A DNA stretch of 32,625 nt from Thauera sp. UBA6194 (GCA_002422685.1 DITC01000055.1:1-32625), one strand, 5' to 3'. Positions 1-7,982 are shown, counted from the first letter of the stretch. The notes: generated from the sequence alone by a model not told the origin. Numbers and translations: made by a program.

Positions 1-26
1 TTTATCCCTAGCCATCGTGGGGAAAA

Positions 27-40
27 TTAATTCACATCAA
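27..40 (+). promoter_or_regulatory. FNR/DNR box upstream of nirS
   Basis: The sequence TTAAT-TCAC-ATCAA matches the FNR/DNR consensus TTGAT-N4-ATCAA with one mismatch. Its centre is about 82 bases before the nirS start codon. If the regulator sits at -41.5, as at class II FNR promoters, transcription would start near base 75. A Dnr-type regulator with the matching recognition helix is encoded in the same window (12303-13085). Confidence 0.8.
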
Positions 41-115
41 GGATGGTGGGTAGGCGTAAAACCATACTGCTCTCGCAATGTTGTTTCACATCCCGTGTCG
101 TGTAAGGAGAGGGCT

Positions 116-1798
116 ATGCAAAAGAAAGGTTTGATCGGATCGGCGTTTGCCATGGCGGTTCTGCCGCTGGCCATGAGCAGTGCCTGGGCGCAGGAAGCAC
201 CCAAGCTGTCCGCCGAGGAGATGGAGCAGGGCAAGCAGATCTACTTCGAGCGCTGTGCCGGCTGCCACGGCGTGCTGCGCAAGGGCGCCACCGGCAAGAA
301 CCTCGAGCCGCACTGGACCAAGACCCTCGAGGACGGCACCAAGATGGAAGGCGGCACCCTGAAGCTGGGTACCAACCGCCTCGAGAAGATCATCGCCTAC
401 GGTACCGAAGGCGGCATGGTCAACTACGATGACATCCTGAGCGACGAAGAAATCAACCTGATGGCGCGCTACATCCAGAATGAGCCGCCGATTCCGCCCG
501 AGTTCTCGCTGCAGGACATGAAGGACAGCTGGAAGCTGATCGTTCCGGTTGACCAGCGCCCGACCAAGCAGATGAACAAGGTCAACCTGAAGAACGTGTT
601 CGCGATCACGCTGCGCGACGCGGGCAAGCTGGCCCTGGTCGATGGCGACACCCACAAGATCTGGAAGATCCTCGACACCGGCTACGCGGTGCACATCTCG
701 CGCCTGTCGGCCTCGGGTCGCTATGTCTATACCGTCGGTCGTGACGGCCTGACCACCATCATCGACATGTACTACGAAGAGCCCACCACGGTCGCCACCG
801 TGCGCCTGGGTTCGGACGCGCGTTCGGTCGATACCTCGAAGTTCAAGGGCTTCGAAGACAAGTACCTGATCGGCGGCACCTACTGGCCGCCCCAGTACTC
901 GATCATGGACGGCGTGACGCTCGAGCCGATGAAGGTCGTCTCGACCCGTGGCAACACCGTCGATGGCGACTACCACCCCGAGCCGCGCGTGGCCTCCATC
1001 GTGGCTTCGCTGACCAAGCCGGAGTGGGTGGTCAACGTCAAGGAAACCGGCATGATCCTGCTGGTGGACTACAGCGACATCAAGAACCTGAAGACCACCA
1101 CGATCGAGTCCGCCAAGTTCCTGCACGACGGCGGCTGGGACGCCTCGGGCCGTTACTTCATGGTCGCTGCCAACGCCTCGAACAAGGTCGCTGCGGTCGA
1201 CACCAAGACCGGCAAGCTCGCCGCCCTGGTCGACACCGCCAAGATCCCGCACCCGGGTCGTGGCGCCAACTTCGTCCATCCGGAATTCGGCCCCGTCTGG
1301 TCGACCGGCCACCTGGGTGACGACGTGGTGTCGCTCATCTCCACCGCCTCCGACGATCCCAAGTTCGCCAAGTACAAGGATCACAACTGGAAGGTGGTTC
1401 AGGAGCTGAAGATGCCGGGCGCCGGCAACCTGTTCGTGAAGACCCATCCGAAGTCGAAGAACTTCTGGGCCGACGCGCCGATGAACCCCGAGCGTGAGAT
1501 CGCCGAGGCCGTGTTCGTGTTCGACAAGGCCGACCTCAAGAAAGAGCCGGTGCGTCTCGACGTGGCCAAAGACTCGGGTCTGCCCGAGAGCAAGGCGATC
1601 CGTCGTGCCGTTCAGCCCGAGTACAACGAGGCTGGCGACGAAGTCTGGATCTCGCTGTGGGGCGGCAAGACCGACCAGTCGGCCATCGTGATCTACGACG
1701 ACAAGACGCTGAAGGTCAAGCAGGTGATCACCGATCCGGCCATCGTCACGCCGACCGGCAAGTTCAACGTGTACAACACGATGCACGACGTCTATTGA
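116..1798 (+). CDS. nirS: Cytochrome cd1 nitrite reductase (NO-forming) NirS
   Basis: Periplasmic dissimilatory nitrite reductase that reduces nitrite to nitric oxide using haem c and haem d1. The 560-residue protein has a Sec signal peptide ending AWA|QE near residue 25. A cytochrome c domain follows with the haem-binding CAGCH at residues 47-51. The rest is the eight-bladed d1-binding propeller, with the family's typical C-terminal end (NVYNTMHDVY). The ATG at 116 is chosen over an in-frame upstream start because AAGGAGAG lies at 104-111 and the signal peptide begins there. It is the first gene of the nir cluster. An FNR/DNR box precedes it and a stable hairpin follows it. A long antisense ORF overlaps it but looks like a GC-rich shadow. 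Identification is very secure. Confidence 0.98.
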   Translation: MQKKGLIGSAFAMAVLPLAMSSAWAQEAPKLSAEEMEQGKQIYFERCAGCHGVLRKGATGKNLEPHWTKTLEDGTKMEGGTLKLGTNRLEKIIAYGTEGGMVNYDDILSDEEINLMARYIQNEPPIPPEFSLQDMKDSWKLIVPVDQRPTKQMNKVNLKNVFAITLRDAGKLALVDGDTHKIWKILDTGYAVHISRLSASGRYVYTVGRDGLTTIIDMYYEEPTTVATVRLGSDARSVDTSKFKGFEDKYLIGGTYWPPQYSIMDGVTLEPMKVVSTRGNTVDGDYHPEPRVASIVASLTKPEWVVNVKETGMILLVDYSDIKNLKTTTIESAKFLHDGGWDASGRYFMVAANASNKVAAVDTKTGKLAALVDTAKIPHPGRGANFVHPEFGPVWSTGHLGDDVVSLISTASDDPKFAKYKDHNWKVVQELKMPGAGNLFVKTHPKSKNFWADAPMNPEREIAEAVFVFDKADLKKEPVRLDVAKDSGLPESKAIRRAVQPEYNEAGDEVWISLWGGKTDQSAIVIYDDKTLKVKQVITDPAIVTPTGKFNVYNTMHDVY

Positions 1799-1825
1799 TC
1801 GGCTGACACGATCGTAGTCTCAACC

Positions 1826-1849
1826 TCCCCCGCACTTCGGTGCGGGGGA
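1826..1849 (+). terminator. UUCG-capped hairpin between nirS and nirT
   Basis: A perfect 10-bp stem (1826-1835 with 1840-1849) closes on a TTCG tetraloop, which is very stable in RNA. No T-run follows, and nirT starts 18 bases downstream. It is therefore more likely a partial terminator or a 3' stabiliser that raises nirS transcript over the rest of the operon than a full terminator. The structure is seen directly; the role is inferred. Confidence 0.7.
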
Positions 1850-1866
1850 ATCGAGGGAAGAATTCC

Positions 1867-2478
1867 ATGTCTGATCGAAACAGCGACAACCTCAAACAAG
1901 AAAATCCGGGCGGCTTGTGGGCACGCCTGCGCCATCCGTCGAAAAAATCCTTGGGTGGTCTGTTGTCTGTGGGTTTCATCGTCGGCGTGCTGTTCTGGGG
2001 CGGGTTCAACACCGCCATGGAAGCCACCAACACCGAAAAATTCTGTATTTCCTGCCATGAGATGCACGACAACGTGTACCAGGAATACAAAGAGACGATT
2101 CACTACAACAACCGCACCGGCGTGCGGGCTGTGTGCGCCGATTGTCACGTGCCCAAGGACTGGACGCACAAGATGATCCGCAAGATCCAGGCTTCGCGCG
2201 AGGTCTGGGGCAAGATCACGGGCACCATCGACACCCGTGAGAAGTTCGAAGCCAAGCGTCTGACCCTGGCGCGCCGCGAGTGGGCGCGCATGAAAGCGAA
2301 CGATTCGCGCGAATGCCGCAACTGCCACAGCTTCGAAAGCATGAACACGGCGTCGCAGAAGCAGCGGGCGCGCAAGCAGCACGAGATGGCACTCGAGGAC
2401 AATATGACCTGCATCGACTGCCACAAGGGTATTGCCCACCACAAGCCGGAAGGTATGACGGATGCGGACATGGAGTAA
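1867..2478 (+). CDS. nirT: NapC/NirT-family tetrahaem cytochrome c (NirT)
   Basis: Membrane-anchored quinol dehydrogenase that passes electrons from the quinol pool to periplasmic nitrite reductase. The 203-residue protein has one N-terminal transmembrane anchor (about residues 31-50). Four CXXCH haem sites follow: CISCH 60-64, CADCH 90-94, CRNCH 150-154 and CIDCH 182-186. Length and haem count fit the NapC/NirT family, and the position right behind nirS matches the nirST order of Pseudomonas stutzeri. The ATG at 1867 is used because GAGGGAAG (1853-1860) precedes it; an in-frame ATG at 1840 falls inside the hairpin and is unlikely. The family and general role are secure. The exact electron acceptor (NirS directly, NirB, or the cupredoxin) is inference. 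Confidence 0.93.
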   Translation: MSDRNSDNLKQENPGGLWARLRHPSKKSLGGLLSVGFIVGVLFWGGFNTAMEATNTEKFCISCHEMHDNVYQEYKETIHYNNRTGVRAVCADCHVPKDWTHKMIRKIQASREVWGKITGTIDTREKFEAKRLTLARREWARMKANDSRECRNCHSFESMNTASQKQRARKQHEMALEDNMTCIDCHKGIAHHKPEGMTDADME

Positions 2479-2526
2479 AATCCTCCGTCCATCGCAGGCC
2501 AACCCAAGCAACGTGAGGAAATGACG

Positions 2527-3405
2527 ATGAAAAAAACCATGATCGCCGGCGCCATGGGCGCGCTCTTCGCCCTCGGAACGGGAAGCGCGCTTGCCGCCGC
2601 ACCCGACTGGGGTCAGGTCGAAGCGACCGATATCTCGCTCTTCTACCCGGGCGTCTCGCCCATGGAGTGGATCCAGAAGGGTACCGAGCACGGTGGCGCG
2701 CGTGCGCTGAAGAAGGGTGAAACCTGTGCCGATTGCCATAGCGAAGAAACGCCCGACATGGGCCAGCGCATGGCCACCGGCGAAAAGATCGAGCCGACGC
2801 CGATCCCGGGCAAGGCCGCCTTCATTCCGGTGAAGGTGCAGGCCGCGCACGACGGCGAAAACCTCTACCTGCGCTTCTCGTGGAAGCAGCCCGATGCCTC
2901 GGGCGGCCCGGCGCCTGTCGCTGACGACGCCAACCCGGTCAAGATCGCGTTCATGCTCGAAGCCGGCGGCAAGGTCGATCTGGCCGACCAGTCGGGCTGC
3001 TGGGCGACCTGCCACACCGATTCGCGCACCATGCCGGATGCGGACGACGCCAAGACGAAGTACGTCAAGGGCGGTTCGCTGGCCGATGGCAAGTTCTACG
3101 ACCTGTACCAGTGGCGTAGCGGCGAGAACAAGGGCTACGACGGCTATGTGGCCGACAAGCGCGTCATGGAGGGCGGCAGCGCCCTGGTGAGCGCCGAAGG
3201 CAAGCAAGACGGCAACCAGTGGTCCGTGGTGTTTACGCGCAAGCTCGCCGGTGGCGAGGGTGACGTGAGCCTGGAGTCGGGCCAGAGCTACAATTTCGGT
3301 TTCGCCATCCACGACGACAAGTCGGCCGGTCGCTTCCACCACGTCTCGCTGGGCTACAAGCTCGGTATCGACGCTGACGGTGACGTGAAAGCAGCGAAGC
3401 AGTAA
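2527..3405 (+). CDS. nirB: NirB-like cytochrome c-552 (EB_dh-type haem protein)
   Basis: Periplasmic c-type cytochrome resembling the dihaem c552 encoded by nirB in P. stutzeri and the haem-binding domain of ethylbenzene dehydrogenase-type gamma subunits. From the start chosen here it has 292 residues, with a signal peptide ending near ALA|AAP. There is one normal haem site, CADCH (67-71), and one unusual site, CWATCH (158-163), with three residues between the cysteines (CX3CH). The C-terminal half is a beta-rich domain. Two ATGs compete (2521 and 2527). GAGG at 2515-2518 is only 2 bases from the first but 8 from the second, so 2527 is preferred. It lies between nirT and the cupredoxin gene. 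A role in electron transfer to NirS is likely but not shown by sequence. Confidence 0.85.
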   Translation: MKKTMIAGAMGALFALGTGSALAAAPDWGQVEATDISLFYPGVSPMEWIQKGTEHGGARALKKGETCADCHSEETPDMGQRMATGEKIEPTPIPGKAAFIPVKVQAAHDGENLYLRFSWKQPDASGGPAPVADDANPVKIAFMLEAGGKVDLADQSGCWATCHTDSRTMPDADDAKTKYVKGGSLADGKFYDLYQWRSGENKGYDGYVADKRVMEGGSALVSAEGKQDGNQWSVVFTRKLAGGEGDVSLESGQSYNFGFAIHDDKSAGRFHHVSLGYKLGIDADGDVKAAKQ

Positions 3406-3424
3406 GCGCTTCTACATGCAGTAC

Positions 3425-3453
3425 GCCGGACCGTCCGTCGCGGAGGGTCCGGC
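3425..3453 (+). terminator. Strong hairpin after nirB
   Basis: An inverted repeat with an 8-bp outer stem (GCCGGACC / GGTCCGGC), one mismatch, three more pairs and a 5-base loop lies 19 bases after the nirB stop. There is no T-run. It may mark the end of the nirSTB transcript or be a 3' stabiliser before the cupredoxin gene. Confidence 0.55.
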
Positions 3454-3530
3454 ACAGGCGGGAGCTGGGTTCATGCCCACGCTCCCGCTTTGCTATTCTG
3501 CAGCCCTGGTCCTGCCTGGAGGAAGTCGTC

Positions 3531-3860
3531 ATGAAGTCGAAAGCCTTGGGTCTCAAGCCCCTGTTCGTGGTCGCGCTGGCGGCCGCGTGTGCTGGCGCGA
3601 GCGCAGCCGATCACGAGGTGTCGATCGAGAAATACGCTTTCAGCCCGGTTGAGTTGCGCGTGCGTGCCGGTGACACCGTGACCTGGGTGAACAACGAGAA
3701 GCGTGTCAGCCATTCGGTGCTCTTCATCGGGCGCAGCGAGGAGTCCGAGCGCTTCTTCCCCGGCGAGCGCTGGTCGCGCGCGTTCCCGGAGGCGGGGCGG
3801 TATGAATACCGCTGTGGACCGCATCCCGAGATGCTCGGTGTCGTGATCGTGGAAGACTGA
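3531..3860 (+). CDS. Amicyanin-like blue copper protein
   Basis: Small periplasmic type 1 copper electron carrier. The 109-residue precursor has a signal peptide ending near ASA|AD (about residue 25). A single cupredoxin domain follows with the four copper ligands visible: His61 (VSHSV), Cys95, His98 and Met101 in the loop CGPHPEM. The C-x2-H-x2-M spacing is that of amicyanin (CTPHPFM), shorter than in plastocyanin or pseudoazurin. The stretch GDTVTWVNNE also resembles amicyanin. No methylamine dehydrogenase (mau) genes are in the window. Being placed inside the nir cluster, it is a plausible electron donor to NirS in place of cytochrome c551 (NirM), which is absent here. GGAGGAAG at 3518-3525 fixes the start. 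The fold is certain; the partner is inferred. Confidence 0.9.
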   Translation: MKSKALGLKPLFVVALAAACAGASAADHEVSIEKYAFSPVELRVRAGDTVTWVNNEKRVSHSVLFIGRSEESERFFPGERWSRAFPEAGRYEYRCGPHPEMLGVVIVED

Positions 3861-3925
3861 GCGCGCCGGGTTGCGCCGCCCGTGCGCTGGCGCCGACGTG
3901 CTCGCCGGCCACAACGGCGACAGGG

Positions 3926-3939
3926 TTGATTCGAGTCAA
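3926..3939 (+). promoter_or_regulatory. FNR/DNR box upstream of nirC
   Basis: TTGAT-TCGA-GTCAA differs from TTGAT-N4-ATCAA at one base. It is centred about 70 bases before the nirC start. With class II spacing, transcription would start near 3974, leaving a leader of about 29 bases. This suggests that the d1-haem genes nirCFDLGH have their own anaerobic promoter, separate from nirS. Confidence 0.78.
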
Positions 3940-4002
3940 GGTTTCGCGCCCGACGAGGCGCCATCCTGTGCCTCGATCGATTCGAAAAGTGCTGGAAAGC
4001 GC

Positions 4003-4377
4003 ATGAAAGTCCCCCCTCTCGCCGCCCATGTCGCCGTGCTCATCGGAGCGGCGCTGATTTCTGCTCTCGCCTCGGCTGCGCCGCAGTCGCCCGCCCCCGA
4101 GCGTGCCCGCGAGCTCGTGCATATCGTCCGCCAGGACTGCGGCTCCTGTCATGGGCTCACCTTCAAGGGCGGGCTCGGGCCGGCGCTGACCCCCGAGGCG
4201 CTCGCGGACAAGCCCGCCGAGGGGCTGGTCGCCACCATCGTCGGCGGGCGGCCCGGGACGCCGATGCCGCCGTTCCAGACCATCCTCAGCGAAGCCGAGG
4301 CCGAGTGGATCGTGGATCAACTGATGCGCGGCTTTCCGCCCGATGCCGGCCTGCCGCCCGCAAGCGACGCGCGCTGA
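4003..4377 (+). CDS. nirC: Cytochrome c55x, NirC
   Basis: Small periplasmic monohaem cytochrome c that goes with d1-haem maturation and can act as an electron carrier for NirS or the d1 pathway. The 124-residue precursor has a signal peptide (about residues 1-25). The haem site is CGSCH at 46-50, the family stretch KGGLGPALTP follows, and the likely sixth ligand is Met88 in GTPMPPF. The ATG at 4003 opens the signal peptide (GGAAAG at 3994-3999 is a weak ribosome site). The longer in-frame extension upstream would run through the DNR box and is rejected. It is followed by nirF, as in Pseudomonas nir clusters. Confidence 0.9.
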   Translation: MKVPPLAAHVAVLIGAALISALASAAPQSPAPERARELVHIVRQDCGSCHGLTFKGGLGPALTPEALADKPAEGLVATIVGGRPGTPMPPFQTILSEAEAEWIVDQLMRGFPPDAGLPPASDAR

Positions 4378-4439
4378 GCGCCCGCAGCGCGCGCCTTCCT
4401 TTCGTGCCGGGGCTGCCCGGCCAGTCATCTGGAGTTCTC

Positions 4440-5648
4440 ATGTCTGTCACCAAAGTCCGTCTTGCGCCTCCTGCCGTGTGGGGGCTGGTGCTGTCCGGAA
4501 TGGTCATGCTGCTGTCCGCCTGTTCCACGACGCCGCCCGCGCCGCTGCGCGGGACCGGCGATCTGGGAGTCGTCATCGAACGCGCGGACGGCAAGGTCAA
4601 GGTGATCGAGACGACCGGGCGCGGCGTGCTCGCTACGGTGGGTGGTCTGGGCGATCTGTCGCATGCGTCGGTGGTGTTCTCGCGCGATGGGCGGCATGCC
4701 TTCGTGTTCGGACGTGACGGCGGGCTCACCAAGGTCGATCTGCTCGAGCGCCGGATCGTCGGCCGTGTGGTGCAGGCGGGCAACGCGATCGGCGGCTCGA
4801 TCTCGCACGACGGCAGCCTGGTCGTGGTGCAGAACTACGAGCCTGGTGGCATCAAGGCCTTCGACGCGAACACGCTCGAGCTGCTCGCCGATGTGCCGGC
4901 GACGACCGAGGACGGCACGCGCTCTAAGGTGGTGGGCCTGGCCGACCTGTCCGGCAAGCGCTTCATCTATGCGCTGTTCGAGGCGGGTGAGATCCGCATC
5001 ACCGATTTCAGCGATCCGCGCAATCCGGTCACGCAGCGCTTCGAGGGCGGCAAGCAGCCCTACGATGCGCTCGTCACACCCGATGGGCGCTACTACATCG
5101 CCGGCCTGTTCGGCGAAGATGGCCTGGCGCTGATCGACCTGTGGAATCTCGACAAGGGCAGCCGCAAGATCCTGTCCGGCTACGGTCGTGGCGAGCAGCC
5201 GCTGCCGGTGTTCAAGATGCCGCATCTGCGCGGCTGGTCGGTGGCGGGCGGTCGGGCCTATCTGCCGGCGATCGGTCGCCACGAGGTGCTGGTGGTCGAC
5301 ACCGACACCTGGGAAGAGGTCGGCCGCATCAAGGTCAAGAGCCAGCCGGTGTTCGCCATGGCGCGTCCTGACGGGCGCGAGATCTGGGTCAACTTTGCCT
5401 TCCCCGACAACGGCTGGGTGCAGGTCATCGACACCGTCACCGGCACGGTCACCGACACGCTGCAGCCGGGGCGCGGCATCCTGCACATGGAGTTCCTCTC
5501 CAAGGGCCATGAGGTGTGGTTGTCGGCGCGTGACGACAACAAGGTCGTGATCTACGACACCGCCAGCAAGCAGCAGATCGGTGGCTTCGACTCGGCCAGC
5601 CCGAGCGGCATCTTCTTCACCACGCGCGCGGCGCGCACGGGTTTCTGA
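4440..5648 (+). CDS. nirF: NirF, d1-haem biosynthesis dehydrogenase (lipoprotein)
   Basis: Periplasmic d1-haem assembly protein. NirF is reported to bind dihydro-haem d1 or its precursor and to act late in the pathway. The 402-residue protein carries a lipobox ending LLSAC with Cys28, so it is probably an outer- or inner-membrane lipoprotein. The body is a beta-propeller related to the d1 domain of NirS but without a cytochrome c domain. The start ATG at 4440 has GGAG 5 bases upstream; a longer in-frame reading overlaps nirC and lacks the lipoprotein signal at its start. Its stop overlaps the nirDL start (TGATG), suggesting translational coupling. Confidence 0.95.
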   Translation: MSVTKVRLAPPAVWGLVLSGMVMLLSACSTTPPAPLRGTGDLGVVIERADGKVKVIETTGRGVLATVGGLGDLSHASVVFSRDGRHAFVFGRDGGLTKVDLLERRIVGRVVQAGNAIGGSISHDGSLVVVQNYEPGGIKAFDANTLELLADVPATTEDGTRSKVVGLADLSGKRFIYALFEAGEIRITDFSDPRNPVTQRFEGGKQPYDALVTPDGRYYIAGLFGEDGLALIDLWNLDKGSRKILSGYGRGEQPLPVFKMPHLRGWSVAGGRAYLPAIGRHEVLVVDTDTWEEVGRIKVKSQPVFAMARPDGREIWVNFAFPDNGWVQVIDTVTGTVTDTLQPGRGILHMEFLSKGHEVWLSARDDNKVVIYDTASKQQIGGFDSASPSGIFFTTRAARTGF

Positions 5649-6697
5649 TGCCGCGCCAGCCCGTGCTGCCCGAGGCGCTCGACGCCACCGGGTTTCGTCT
5701 GCTCAACGAGTGGCAGCGCGACTTTCCGCTCGAATCGCGGCCGTTCGCGCGCATCGCGCAGCAGGTCGGCAGCGACGAGGCGGCGGTGATCGCGGCCTAC
5801 CGCGACATGAGCGCCCAGGGCCTGGTGAGCCGGGTGGGCGCGGTGTTCGCCCCGCGGCGACTGGGTGCGAGCGCGCTTGCTGCGCTCGCCGCGCCGCCGG
5901 ACCGCCTGGAGGCGGTCGCCGCGCGCGTCTCGCGCGAGCCGGCGATCAACCACAACTACCAGCGCGAGCATCGCTACAACCTGTGGTTCGTGGTCACCGC
6001 AGCCTCGCGTGCGCAGCTCGACGAGGTGGTCTCCGGTATCGAGCGCGACACCGGCTGTGCGGTCATCGTGCTGCCGCTGGAAGAGGAGTTCCACATCGAC
6101 CTCGGTTTCGACCTCAAGGCAGGCGGGGTGGGGCGGCGGCCGCACGCGGGTGGGCGCGCCGGCGAGCCGATCACGCTCGGCAATGCCGACGGTGGCTGCG
6201 AGCTGCCCGCGATCGAACGCCAACTCATCGGTGCGCTGCAGGGTGGCCTGGCGCTCGAGCCGCGCCCCTTCGCGACCCTGGCGGCACGGGTGGGGCTGAG
6301 CGAGGGTGAGGTGATCGACTGCATCGCGCGCTGGGTGGACGAAGGCTTGATCCGCCGCTTCGGTGTGGTCGTGCGTCACCACGAGCTCGGCCTCGAGGCC
6401 AATGCGATGTGCGTATGGGACGTGCCCGACGCCGAAGTCTCCGCGCTCGGCCGCCGCCTCGCGCAGGAGGCCGCGGTCACGCTGTGCTATCGCCGCAGCC
6501 GGGTGCTGCCCGACTGGCCGTACAACCTTTTCTGCATGATCCACGGCAGTGCGCGCGAGGAGGTGCTGGCCGCGCGCGAGGATCTCGCCGCGCGCCTCGG
6601 GCTCGATCGCTATCCGCATACTGTGCTGTTCAGTTGCCGGCGCTTCAAGCAGACCGGTGCGCGCTATCTTCACGCCAAGGACCTCGCCCATGTCTGA
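5648..6697 (+). CDS. nirDL: NirDL, fused sirohaem decarboxylase subunits
   Basis: Cytoplasmic sirohaem decarboxylase that converts sirohaem towards 12,18-didecarboxysirohaem in d1-haem synthesis. This 349-residue protein joins two Lrp/AsnC-like modules that are separate in Pseudomonas. The N-terminal NirD-like half has HNYQREH at 102-108 followed by YNLWFV. The C-terminal NirL-like half has CYRRSR at 280-285 followed by LPDWPYNLF. These two signatures are known in Ahb/Nir decarboxylases. A glycine-rich linker lies near residues 155-180. Such fusions are known in Paracoccus pantotrophus and other bacteria. The gene overlaps nirF by one base and nirG by eight, within a tight operon. Confidence 0.94.
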   Translation: MPRQPVLPEALDATGFRLLNEWQRDFPLESRPFARIAQQVGSDEAAVIAAYRDMSAQGLVSRVGAVFAPRRLGASALAALAAPPDRLEAVAARVSREPAINHNYQREHRYNLWFVVTAASRAQLDEVVSGIERDTGCAVIVLPLEEEFHIDLGFDLKAGGVGRRPHAGGRAGEPITLGNADGGCELPAIERQLIGALQGGLALEPRPFATLAARVGLSEGEVIDCIARWVDEGLIRRFGVVVRHHELGLEANAMCVWDVPDAEVSALGRRLAQEAAVTLCYRRSRVLPDWPYNLFCMIHGSAREEVLAAREDLAARLGLDRYPHTVLFSCRRFKQTGARYLHAKDLAHV

Positions 6698-7193
6698 AGC
6701 GCAGTCGAAGCCCGCGGCCGGGCGTCGTGGCGTAGCCGCGAAGCGCGCCCCGGACGACACCGACCGTCGCCTGATCAACGCCATTCAGGGCGAGTTTCCG
6801 CTCTCCGAGCGCCCCTTCGCTGAGGTCGGCGCAAGGCTCGGGCTCGCCGAGGACGAGGTCATCGCACGCCTGCAGTCCTTGCTCGAGGACCGCGTGCTGA
6901 CCCGCTTCGGGCCCATGTACCAGATCGAGCGCATGGGCGGCGCCTTCTGCCTGGCCGCGATCGCAGTACCCGAGGCACAGTGGGCGAGCGCGGTCGAGGC
7001 GGTCAATGCTTTCCCCGAGGTGGCGCACAACTATCGCCGCGAGCATGCGCTCAACATGTGGTTCGTGCTCGCCACCGAGACCCCTGAAGGCATCGCCGAA
7101 TGCGGCCGCCGCATCGAGGCCGCGACCGGGCTGGTGGTGCATCTGTTCCCGAAGGAACGCGAGTACTTCGTCGAGATGAGGCTGGAGGCCTGA
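6690..7193 (+). CDS. nirG: NirG, sirohaem decarboxylase subunit
   Basis: Lrp/AsnC-like subunit of the sirohaem decarboxylase complex, 167 residues. It has an N-terminal winged-helix-like part and the NirD/NirG-type signature HNYRREH at 113-119 followed by LNMWFV. The first 22 residues are charged and extend beyond the usual family start. The ATG at 6690 lies inside the nirDL 3' end (8-base overlap); a longer in-frame ORF further upstream is a shadow within nirDL. It is the likely partner of NirH, by analogy with the D/L pairing. Confidence 0.93.
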   Translation: MSEAQSKPAAGRRGVAAKRAPDDTDRRLINAIQGEFPLSERPFAEVGARLGLAEDEVIARLQSLLEDRVLTRFGPMYQIERMGGAFCLAAIAVPEAQWASAVEAVNAFPEVAHNYRREHALNMWFVLATETPEGIAECGRRIEAATGLVVHLFPKEREYFVEMRLEA

Positions 7194-7762
7194 TGGCGCA
7201 AGCGATGCCTGACAACGAAGCCCTCGCGCAGCCGCACGCGCAAGCTGCAGAGGACGCGCGCGTTGCCGAAGCCCGCGCGGACGACCTCGACCGCCGCATC
7301 GTGCTCGCCACCCAGGGAGGTCTGCCGCTGGTGGCGAGGCCTTACGCGGTGGTCGCCGAGACCCTTGGCGTGCCCGAGGCCTTGGTGCGCGCGCGCCTCG
7401 CCGCCATGCTCACCGATGGCCGCATCCGCCGCATCGGGGCGGTGCCCAACCACTACGCGATCGGCTATACCGCCAACGGCATGAGCGTGTGGGACATCGA
7501 CGACGTGGTGATCGATGCGGTCGGCGAGCGCGTCGGCGCGCTCGAGTTCGTGACCCACTGCTACCGCCGCCCGCGCCATCTGCCCGACTGGCCCTACAAC
7601 CTGTTCGCCATGGTGCACGCCGCCAGCCGCGAGGCGGCGCTCGAGCGCGTCGAGGAGATCGCCGCGCTGATGGCGGCGGAGTTTCCCGGCGCCTGCCGGG
7701 CGCGCGACGTGCTGTTCTCGTCGGGCATCCTGAAGAAGACGGGACTGCGCATCGGCGGCTGA
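7193..7762 (+). CDS. nirH: NirH, sirohaem decarboxylase subunit
   Basis: Lrp/AsnC-like subunit of the sirohaem decarboxylase, 189 residues. It carries the NirL/NirH-type signature CYRRPRHLPDWPYNLF starting at Cys123. The start ATG overlaps the nirG stop (TGATG), so it is probably translationally coupled. About 30 alanine-rich residues precede the conserved domain. It ends the tight nirF-DL-G-H block. A 284-base gap with a REP-like element follows. Confidence 0.93.
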   Translation: MAQAMPDNEALAQPHAQAAEDARVAEARADDLDRRIVLATQGGLPLVARPYAVVAETLGVPEALVRARLAAMLTDGRIRRIGAVPNHYAIGYTANGMSVWDIDDVVIDAVGERVGALEFVTHCYRRPRHLPDWPYNLFAMVHAASREAALERVEEIAALMAAEFPGACRARDVLFSSGILKKTGLRIGG

Positions 7763-7813
7763 GGCCGGCGCGGTCGCGAGGGACGGCGTTCTCCGGGCCC
7801 GATCGGCGGGAAA

Positions 7814-7890
7814 GGCTCGTGGCTTGCGCCGCTCCTGCAAAAGACCGTCGCGCTTGTAGGCGTCTTTGGCAGCGGCGCAAGGCGCGAGCC
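7814..7890. repeat. REP-like extragenic palindrome between nirH and nirJ
   Basis: The two 20-base arms (7814-7833 and 7871-7890) pair with 18 Watson-Crick pairs, one G-U and one mismatch. A second inner stem joins AAAGAC (7840-7845) to GTCTTT (7862-7867). Read on the minus strand, the left arm contains GGAGCGGCGCAAGCC, the core of a REP family common in pseudomonads, xanthomonads and relatives. It lies in the 284-base gap after nirH and could act as a transcript stabiliser or terminator. The structure is seen directly; the family match is from memory. Confidence 0.75.
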
Positions 7891-7919
7891 GTCAAGGGAC
7901 TCACGTCCCTCGCTGCCTG

Positions 7920-7971
7920 CCAACGTCCACGCGCCTCCCCGCCCGCCAACGTCCACGCGCCTCCCCGCCCG
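7920..7971. repeat. Perfect 26-bp tandem duplication
   Basis: Two identical 26-base copies lie head to tail at 7920-7945 and 7946-7971. Each begins CCAACGTCCACG and ends CCCCGCCCG. They sit between the REP-like palindrome and the nirJ promoter area. No coding role is seen. The lack of divergence suggests a recent duplication. Confidence 0.85.
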
Positions 7972-7982
7972 CCCGGACACCC

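Noticed and set aside
86..1786. 566-codon open frame antisense to nirS, and similar long antisense frames over nnrS, norD, norB and others
   Set aside because: They are the usual consequence of high-GC codon use in the real genes. They lack ribosome sites and recognisable domains, and their translations are low-complexity Arg/Gly/His/Val-rich.
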